64,000 nt of DNA from the NCBI RefSeq assembly GCF_013276795.1, contig NZ_VMLR01000005.1, positions 27,413 to 91,412 of the forward strand. Direction: 5' to 3'. Made by a program: the position numbers and the translations under genes. Within the stretch, counting starts at the first letter, position 1; every line of letters begins with the position of its first letter. The notes beneath the pieces were generated by a model. The model had not been told where the DNA came from and searched no databases. It was given only the letters and a program-made list of their open reading frames with translations. This document shows, piece by piece, positions 58,215-64,000 of the stretch. This DNA comes from Streptococcus sp. 2342. Lineage in GTDB: Bacteria; Bacillota; Bacilli; Lactobacillales; Streptococcaceae.

Positions 58215-58732
58215 CGGCTAAACTCCTTGGACAAGCCCGGATACACCTCATGGTCTCGTGTCAAAAAGTCCACTTTAAAATAACTGTCATCAATCTCCAC
58301 ACGAGCATAGAGGCATTCTCTGATAGTCCCACGCGGTTGACTGATGGAGCCTGGATTTAGAAAGAGGGTCTTGCCTTCCATCCAAGCGCTTGGCACATGC
58401 AAGTGACCATAGAGACAGATATCGGCCTCTTCTTCCTGAGCCCAGTAGTCCAACTTTTGAAAGTTGAAATTGATGTCAAACAAGTGACCATGGGTTTGGA
58501 TAATCTTGGTCGAACCAAGCTCAGTCACCAAACGTTCTGGGTAACCTGCATAGAAGTCCATATTCCCTTTAACAACACGGATGCCTTCCCAAAGGGGAGA
58601 ATCAGGACGCAGTTCAGAATCGCCATTATGAAAAACGGCATCAACTTTGCCCACATAGCGATCACGGATTTCTTCCACAATCAAGCTATCGCCATGAGAA
58701 TCGCTCATTACAATGATGGTTTGCTTTGCCAT
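58211..58732 (-). CDS. YfcE-type metallophosphoesterase
   Basis: A 173-residue phosphodiesterase of the YfcE/MJ0936 family with metal motifs SDSHGD (10-15), FHNGDSE, GNMDFY, QTHGHLF and YGHLHVP. The physiological substrate is unknown. It overlaps rdgB by 25 bases. Confidence 0.93.
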   Translation of the reverse strand: MAKQTIIVMSDSHGDSLIVEEIRDRYVGKVDAVFHNGDSELRPDSPLWEGIRVVKGNMDFYAGYPERLVTELGSTKIIQTHGHLFDINFNFQKLDYWAQEEEADICLYGHLHVPSAWMEGKTLFLNPGSISQPRGTIRECLYARVEIDDSYFKVDFLTRDHEVYPGLSKEFSR

Positions 58733-59679
58733 GATGGAAATACCTCCAAAAGTTTCTTAACGGCTAAGGCACGGTGAGATTGACTATTTTTTTCTTCAAG
58801 GGTTAATTCAGCTGAGGACTTGCCTGTCTCTCCTACAAGGAAGAGAGGATCGTAACCAAATCCATTTTCACCCTTAGGTTCAAAGTTAATGTAGCCTGAC
58901 CAGTCTGCTTCAACAACCAAGCTTTCCTTGTTTGGACTGGCCACGACTAGGGTTGTATGGAATTGAGCCGAGCGGTCCTTGAGTTCAAAGACCATGGCCA
59001 ATTCGTGCAAGAGTTTGGCATTGTTTTCACGGTCAGTAGCTCCCACACCTGCGAAACGAGCTGACCAGACACCTGGCAAGCCACCAAGGACATCGACTTT
59101 GAGACCTGAGTCATCTGCCAAAACCATCTTGCCCGTTAATTGAGAAATGGTTTCTGCCTTGAGACGGGCATTTTCTTCGAAGGTCATGCCTGTTTCAGCT
59201 ACTTCAGGCAGGTCAGGATAGTTATTAAGATTTTCCACATCGTAGCCTAACTTATCAAAGATAGCTCGGAACTCTTTGGTCTTGCCTTCGTTTCGAGTCG
59301 CAATCAATAAGGTTTCTCTGACCTTGCTTGTATCAAAGAAATCATGAACATTGACCCCTTCTTTAGGCAATGCTACATGCAGGAGTTGCCCATTTTCAAT
59401 CAAGAGAAAAGCTCCCTGACGTTGGATGACTTCCAGATTTCGTCCCATTTCTTGGTTGAGGATATCTACCACAAAAGACAATAAACGGTAGAGGGAACCA
59501 TAGCGTAAAACAATCACAGAAATAGGAAAACCTTGTTCCTCATCTCGAAATCTTTGGGCAAACTCAAATAGAGGAAAATCCAAGTCTTCATCAGTCAATG
59601 TCCGGACACCACCAAAAGTACTATATGAGCCGACATACCAGTCCTGGTCATCCTTATATTCATAAATTTTATTTGTCAT
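58708..59679 (-). CDS. rdgB: NTP pyrophosphatase RdgB/HAM1 with N-terminal extension
   Basis: A 323-residue enzyme. Residues about 130-320 form the house-cleaning nucleotide pyrophosphatase that hydrolyses ITP/XTP ([29 protein letters not shown]). The first 125 residues are an extra domain of unknown role present in streptococcal forms. I chose the ATG at 59679, which overlaps the murI stop. Confidence 0.93.
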   Translation of the reverse strand: MTNKIYEYKDDQDWYVGSYSTFGGVRTLTDEDLDFPLFEFAQRFRDEEQGFPISVIVLRYGSLYRLLSFVVDILNQEMGRNLEVIQRQGAFLLIENGQLLHVALPKEGVNVHDFFDTSKVRETLLIATRNEGKTKEFRAIFDKLGYDVENLNNYPDLPEVAETGMTFEENARLKAETISQLTGKMVLADDSGLKVDVLGGLPGVWSARFAGVGATDRENNAKLLHELAMVFELKDRSAQFHTTLVVASPNKESLVVEADWSGYINFEPKGENGFGYDPLFLVGETGKSSAELTLEEKNSQSHRALAVKKLLEVFPSWQSKPSL

Positions 59680-60470
59680 AATTCTACATGCTCCACATAA
59701 ATCTCTTTTTCCAGCCATTCTTCACCAATTTGTGCAAAACTTTGGCTGCTGGCTGTTGTGTAAAAACGGTGATGAAGTGGTCCAGCATCGCGACCACGAT
59801 TGATTTCAAAATAATTGAGTAAGACTGAGATGTCCCGTACGCACTCTGCCCCACTATCGATGAGCTGAACTTTTGGCCCCATGACATTTTGAATAATAGG
59901 TCTGAGCAGTGGATAATGGGTACAACCCAAAATCAGGCTATCCACCTTTCCAACCAAGGGACGCAGGGTTTCATAGACCACTTTCTTGGTGACACTGGTT
60001 GACAGGGCACCAGACTCCACCAAGGGAGCAAACTTGGGACAGGCCAAACTCTCCACCTGTAAGTCCGGATCCAAATCATGGATTTTCTGACGGTAGATGT
60101 CTGATTGTACCGTCATGGGTGTTCCAATCACTCCGATTTTCCCACCTTGACTGGACTTGATAGCTGCCGAAGCTCCTGGCAAAATCACACCTAGGACGGG
60201 AATATCTAGTTGAGCCTTGATTTCTTCCCAGACGACCGCAGTTGCAGTATTACAAGCAATGACAATCATTTTGACATCCTTGGTCAAGAGAAAGTTGATC
60301 AACTGCCAAGTATATTCACGAATTTGCTCAGCAGGACGGGGACCATAGGGCGCCCGTGCCGAATCTCCAATATAGACGATTTCTTCATGGGGAAGTTGGC
60401 GCATGAGCTCGCGCACAACGGTCAAGCCCCCGACACCCGAATCCAAAAAACCAATTGGTCGATTATCCAT
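59676..60470 (-). CDS. murI: Glutamate racemase
   Basis: A 264-residue enzyme making D-glutamate for peptidoglycan. The two catalytic cysteines lie in ACNTATA (near 73) and GCTHYPLL (near 185). It heads the operon down to yidD. Confidence 0.96.
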   Translation of the reverse strand: MDNRPIGFLDSGVGGLTVVRELMRQLPHEEIVYIGDSARAPYGPRPAEQIREYTWQLINFLLTKDVKMIVIACNTATAVVWEEIKAQLDIPVLGVILPGASAAIKSSQGGKIGVIGTPMTVQSDIYRQKIHDLDPDLQVESLACPKFAPLVESGALSTSVTKKVVYETLRPLVGKVDSLILGCTHYPLLRPIIQNVMGPKVQLIDSGAECVRDISVLLNYFEINRGRDAGPLHHRFYTTASSQSFAQIGEEWLEKEIYVEHVEL

Positions 60471-60633
60471 ACAGTCTTCTTTCTAGTCTTTTTTCTGATT
60501 GATAGTTCATTATGATTATTGATCCTTATGAACTGAATGACAGCCTAATCAATAACTATCTCTCTTAATCATAATCAAATATCAATAGAATGCAAGGAAA
60601 AAGTCTCATCCCTAAACATAACCAACATAGTGA

Positions 60634-60661
60634 GAAGTCTGGAACTTTCATCCCAGACTTT
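60634..60661 (+). terminator. Hairpin near yneF/murI
   Basis: AAGTCTGG and CCAGACTT form a perfect stem followed by TTCCTT on the plus strand. On the minus strand it has no T run, so it is a weak terminator for yneF. Confidence 0.5.
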
Positions 60662-60668
60662 TCCTTAT

Positions 60669-60917
60669 TTATTTTTTCTTTTTATTGTTAGCAAGGGCGG
60701 CCTTTTGTTGGCGGATGATTTGGTGGTATACTTGTTGTACCTTAGCTTCGCTTGGTTTTTGACCATTTGCACTCAAAAGAGTACGAACTGCTTCAGCATT
60801 CAAACGTGGGTTGTCAGCGAATTCTTTTTCAATTTGCTTACGAACCAAGTACATTCCTCCAAGAGCTCCTCCTAGAAAAGCTAGCACAATCAATACAATT
60901 GCTAATAGTAAATCCAT
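60669..60917 (-). CDS. yneF: YneF family (UPF0154) membrane protein
   Basis: An 82-residue protein with one N-terminal membrane helix ([19 protein letters not shown]) and a basic cytoplasmic tail ([16 protein letters not shown]). Function unknown, widespread in Firmicutes. The start is at 60917, with the alternative ATG at 60920 directly before it. Confidence 0.9.
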
Positions 60918-60950
60918 CATTTTTCTCCTGTTTCTTTTTGAGTCTCTTTC

Positions 60951-60956
60951 ATTATA
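60951..60956 (-). promoter_or_regulatory. Extended -10 promoter for yneF
   Basis: TGGTATAAT on the minus strand, 34 bases before the start, without a good -35. Confidence 0.55.
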
Positions 60957-61061
60957 CCACAAACTAGCCACCCTGACTAGTTTGTTTTACGCTTTCAGGG
61001 AGGGAATAGACAGCAAAAAGAGCCCTGCTTTTCTACGAAAGAGGGTTCCTTGCTGAGTTTG

Positions 61062-61173
61062 TACTCAATGAAAATCAAAGAGCAAACTAGGAAGCTAGCC
61101 GCAGGTTGCTCAAAGCACTGTTTTAAGGTTGCAGATAGAGCTAACGTGGTTTGAAGTGATTTTAGAAGAGTAT
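61062..61173. repeat. BOX element
   Basis: Begins TACTCAATGAAAATCAAAGA and ends GTGGTTTGAAGTGATTTTAG then AAGAGTAT, the known ends of streptococcal BOX repeats, with the core GCTAGCCGCAGGTTGCTC. It lacks central boxB copies. It lies in the 325-base gap between yneF and the ABC operon, which otherwise holds only terminators and the yneF promoter. Confidence 0.9.
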
Positions 61174-61210
61174 CAATTTCATATTTCTGCCTATCCATTT
61201 GTACTAATAA

Positions 61211-61240
61211 AAGACTGAGACACTGGATCTCAGCCTTTTT
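61211..61240. terminator. Terminator after the ABC operon
   Basis: AGACTGAGA and TCTCAGCCT pair around a short loop, with T runs on both strands, just after the ATPase gene stop. Confidence 0.85.
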
Positions 61241-61242
61241 AT

Positions 61243-62046
61243 TTATCCCAAAACCAATTCATCACTGACTAGACTCTGGCCACTATTTTTCTGGAATAGA
61301 TGCATGAGATCTTCGACTGTCAGATGCTTTTTCTCTTCTCCTTTTACATCCACCACTATCTTGCCTTGATAGAGCATAATGAGACGATTGCCGTACTCAA
61401 TAGCATGGTTCATATCGTGGGTAATCATCAAAGTCGTCAACTGATGGTGTTCCACAATCTTTTGCGTCAAATCCATTACCATTTGACTAGTTTTCGGATC
61501 AAGTGCCGCAGTGTGTTCATCCAACAACAAGAGCTTAGGTTTCACCAAGGCTGCCATGACTAGGGTCAAGGCCTGTCTTTGTCCTCCTGAGAGATATTGA
61601 GTATCTACTTTTAAGCGGTTTTCAAGACCAATATTCAACTCCTTCAAGGCCTCTTGGAACTGGATTCTATCCTTCTCCTTCACGCCCCAACCAAGCCCTC
61701 TCTTCTGCCCGCGTCTCAAGGCAATAGCCATATTCTCCTCAATTGTCAAACGAGAAGCTGTTCCCATCTTAGGATCTTGAAAAACACGGGCAATATCCTT
61801 AGCTCTCTTTCTTACACTCAGATTTTTAATGGATTTCCCTGCCAATAAAAGGTCCCCTTCATCCACCGATAGATTGCCAGCCAAGATATTCATCAAAGTG
61901 GATTTCCCTGCTCCATTTCCACCGATTACAGAGATAAAATCTCCCTCTTCAACCTCTAAGTCTAATCCTTTGAGGACATGGTTCTCATTGACCGTCCCTG
62001 CTTCAAATGTTTTGTGAATATTTTCAAGTGTTAACAAACTTGCCAT
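61243..62046 (-). CDS. ABC transporter ATP-binding protein
   Basis: A 267-residue ATPase with Walker A GGNGAGKST (near 43), signature LSGGQRQAL and Walker B LLLLDEH. The final His in place of Pro is usual for this subfamily. It works with the permease and binding protein upstream. The substrate is not certain; family PF04392 systems include tryptophan or other amino acid importers. Confidence 0.9.
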   Translation of the reverse strand: MASLLTLENIHKTFEAGTVNENHVLKGLDLEVEEGDFISVIGGNGAGKSTLMNILAGNLSVDEGDLLLAGKSIKNLSVRKRAKDIARVFQDPKMGTASRLTIEENMAIALRRGQKRGLGWGVKEKDRIQFQEALKELNIGLENRLKVDTQYLSGGQRQALTLVMAALVKPKLLLLDEHTAALDPKTSQMVMDLTQKIVEHHQLTTLMITHDMNHAIEYGNRLIMLYQGKIVVDVKGEEKKHLTVEDLMHLFQKNSGQSLVSDELVLG

Positions 62047-62058
62047 AACTTTCTCCTC

Positions 62059-62952
62059 CTATTCATTTCTCAGTTTCAAACCACGAATCTTTAATCGCTT
62101 TTGCAATTCTGGTGCAAATAGAACTAAGGCGAGCAAGATTGCATTAAAGAGACGAACTAAGTTTTGATCTAGATTTGGAATTTCATAGATATTTAAAATA
62201 ATCAAACGGTAAACAATAGCACCGATTCCGATGGATAACAGGCGACCTCCAATGGTCAAATCGTGTATCAAGACTTCCGCAATAATCACTGCACTCAAAC
62301 CAACAACAATGGTTCCTGTCCCAGAAGTCACATCTGAAAATCCATCATTTTGGGCAAACAAGGAACCACATAGGGCAATCAAGCCGTTTGAAATCATGTA
62401 ACCAACAATCTTCATGGTGTCTACATTGACTCCATTGGCCTCACTCATCGGAATATTGTCCCCAGTCGAACGCAAGACCAAGCCAATCTCTGTTTTCATC
62501 AAAAGGGTCAAGACCAAACAAACAAGTAAGAGACAGGCCGAACTAAATAAGAAAACAGCTTCTTCATTTGACAGCCCTAAGCTTGCCAACTGTTTAAAGA
62601 CGGTTGCAGAATCTCCCAAGGAAAGATTGGGCACATTTCCCATGATTTTAATATTGATCGAATAAAGCCCTGTCAAGGTCACAATCCCTGTCAAGAGAGC
62701 TGGAATTTTCATCTTGGTGTGGAGCATTCCTGATACAAGACCTGCTACCATACCTGCCAGCAAAGCAAGTAAGGTCGCAATCCAAGGATTTGTCCCTGCC
62801 TGTATCTGAGATACGACGACAGCCGCCCCCAGTGGAAAGGCTCCTTCAGCAGTCATATCCGCAATATCCAAAATACGGAAAGTCAAGTAGACCCCAATCG
62901 CCATAATCGACCACAACAAACCTTCTGATAAACTAGATAATACAAAATTCAT
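62059..62952 (-). CDS. ABC transporter permease
   Basis: A 297-residue permease with about eight to nine helices, related to branched-chain amino acid/LivH-like permeases (LTFRILDIADMTAEGAFPLG). It lies 12 bases from each neighbour in a three-gene operon. Confidence 0.9.
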   Translation of the reverse strand: MNFVLSSLSEGLLWSIMAIGVYLTFRILDIADMTAEGAFPLGAAVVVSQIQAGTNPWIATLLALLAGMVAGLVSGMLHTKMKIPALLTGIVTLTGLYSINIKIMGNVPNLSLGDSATVFKQLASLGLSNEEAVFLFSSACLLLVCLVLTLLMKTEIGLVLRSTGDNIPMSEANGVNVDTMKIVGYMISNGLIALCGSLFAQNDGFSDVTSGTGTIVVGLSAVIIAEVLIHDLTIGGRLLSIGIGAIVYRLIILNIYEIPNLDQNLVRLFNAILLALVLFAPELQKRLKIRGLKLRNE

Positions 62953-62963
62953 CTTAAACCTCC

Positions 62964-63941
62964 TTATTCCTTGCCTTCCAACTTACTAATATCAATTCCT
63001 AGTGCATCTGCCATTTCTTGATTGGTATGCAATTCCAGCTTTTCAGGCAACTCAACTGCTATATTTTCTGGCTTCTCACCTTTTAAGACACGAACCAGCA
63101 TTCTTGCTGTCTGACGTCCCAATTCTTCATAATTGGTTCCGTAGTTATACAAGCCACCAACCGCAATCATTTCTGTTGAACCACCAAATACTGGAACCTT
63201 GTGTTTAATAGAAACCTGCTTGACTGTTTCCATGGTTGATGAAATGATATTATCCGTTGGTACAAAAACCATATCTACCTCTGCCATCAAGCTTTCTGCA
63301 GCAGCCTTGACGTTGTTACTGTCCAAGATTGTTTTTTCAACAACACTAAAGCCTTTTTCTTCCAGAAGGCGCTTAGCTTCATCCTTTTGGACAACTGAGT
63401 TTGGCTCGCTCTGAGTATAGAGAATTCCAATCGTTTTAGCTTTTGGCAACACTTTCTTTATCAAATTGATTTGGGTTGAAATGGCATCTGATGACTGATC
63501 GCTTGTCCCAGTTACATTGCCCCCAGGATGCTCTCTTGACTCAACCAACTTGGCACTGACAGGATCTGTTACCGCTGAAAAGATAACAGGTGTCGTTTGC
63601 GTTGTATTAGCCAAGCTCTGAGCAGAAGGCGTTGCGATGGCTAGAACGACATCACTAGATTCTGCTAGTTGCTGGGAAATGGTTTTTAGATTTCTTTGCT
63701 CACCCTGTGCATTTTGCAAATCAATCTCAATATTTTTCCCCTCAACATAGCCTTGCTTGGCCAACTCATCCACAAAACCTTCTCTAGTAGCATCCAAAGA
63801 TTGATGAGTAATAAACTGCGAAATACCGATACGAAAAACATCTTTTTTCTTATCTGCCTTCAACTGATGCAAACTGATCAGAGAGATCAAGAGAATCCCC
63901 ACTACCAAGAGAGGTGCTAGTAATTTTCGAACAACTTTCAT
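62964..63941 (-). CDS. ABC transporter substrate-binding protein (PF04392)
   Basis: A 325-residue binding protein of the PF04392 family (FRIGISQFITHQSLDATREGF; GGSTEMIAVGGLYNYG). The N-terminus is a hydrophobic signal (LLAPLLVVGILLISLISL) without a Cys, so it lacks a lipobox and may stay anchored by an uncleaved helix. The ATG has AAGGAG 8 bases ahead. The ligand is unknown. A BOX repeat begins 28 bases upstream of the start. Confidence 0.88.
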   Translation of the reverse strand: MKVVRKLLAPLLVVGILLISLISLHQLKADKKKDVFRIGISQFITHQSLDATREGFVDELAKQGYVEGKNIEIDLQNAQGEQRNLKTISQQLAESSDVVLAIATPSAQSLANTTQTTPVIFSAVTDPVSAKLVESREHPGGNVTGTSDQSSDAISTQINLIKKVLPKAKTIGILYTQSEPNSVVQKDEAKRLLEEKGFSVVEKTILDSNNVKAAAESLMAEVDMVFVPTDNIISSTMETVKQVSIKHKVPVFGGSTEMIAVGGLYNYGTNYEELGRQTARMLVRVLKGEKPENIAVELPEKLELHTNQEMADALGIDISKLEGKE

Positions 63942-63968
63942 AATGAAACTCCTTCTCAGAAAAGATAA

Positions 63969-64000
63969 TACTCAATGAAAACCAAAGAGCAAACTAGGAA
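63969..64000. repeat. BOX element, cut by window end
   Basis: ATACTCAATGAAAACCAAAG and the following GAGCAAACTAGGAA match the start of the BOX at 61062. The remainder is outside the window. Confidence 0.85.

Noticed and set aside
60634..60661. Strong terminator for yneF
   Set aside because: The T run is on the plus strand only.

Overview
The window is a stretch of low-GC Firmicute chromosome from the Streptococcus mitis/pneumoniae group. Protein sequences that I recognise closely from pneumococcus include PiuA, BlpR, BlpT, CcrZ, EndoD, DnaJ and PepA. BOX repeats, a GlnR operator and CIRCE operators point the same way. From memory, gene order matches pneumococcus in blocks but the blocks are joined differently, around 48.0-48.4 kb and around 61 kb. 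That fits a mitis-group relative or a rearranged strain better than a standard pneumococcal chromosome. No tRNA, rRNA, CRISPR array or intact insertion sequence was seen.

Region 1 (1-8455) is the most unusual part. A T-box leader and promoter (7803-8046, minus strand) drive a flavin-reductase-like gene and a GNAT acetyltransferase, and the natural downstream gene is valS. Here about 5.7 kb separates the leader from the valS start at 2139. The space holds an AT-rich polytopic membrane protein, a dead chimera of valS and GNAT fragments, a repeat-like protein that carries the helix-hairpin-helix tail of a neighbouring gene, a RhuM-type domain fused in frame to a second copy of the GNAT enzyme, and a small P-loop kinase. 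Repeated use of the same gene pieces indicates serial duplication and recombination next to valS.

Region 2 (8551-14248) holds a DUF1912 gene, a DUF1858 plus hemerythrin/PAS pair, two small membrane-associated genes, an EcsC-like protein, an SPFH-SHOCT protein, a PH-like/zinc-ribbon protein and a lipoprotein, all on the minus strand. Region 3 (14248-21544) is the conserved rimP-nusA-rnpM-ylxQ-infB-rbfA operon followed by trmB and ccrZ.

Region 4 (21604-26553) is a reduced blp bacteriocin locus. It keeps blpT, blpR, blpH and several immunity-type membrane genes with two clear BlpR-type direct-repeat promoters, but shows no pheromone gene, no blpAB transporter and no bacteriocin gene. Region 5 (26575-35711) holds ecsAB, hit, and the heat-shock set dnaJ, dnaK, grpE and hrcA with two CIRCE operators and several structured intergenic repeats.

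Region 6 (35736-48013) holds a PadR/DUF2812 operon, glnRA, a small exporter gene, pgk, the cell-wall-anchored endoglycosidase EndoD and a Na/Pi cotransporter. Region 7 (48113-60917) holds an immunity-like gene, pepA, galE, the piuBCDA iron uptake operon, yidD, and a minus-strand operon of murI, rdgB, a phosphodiesterase, a CBS protein, xerD-like, scpA, scpB and rluB. Region 8 (60917-64000) holds BOX elements and a three-gene ABC transporter of the PF04392 family.
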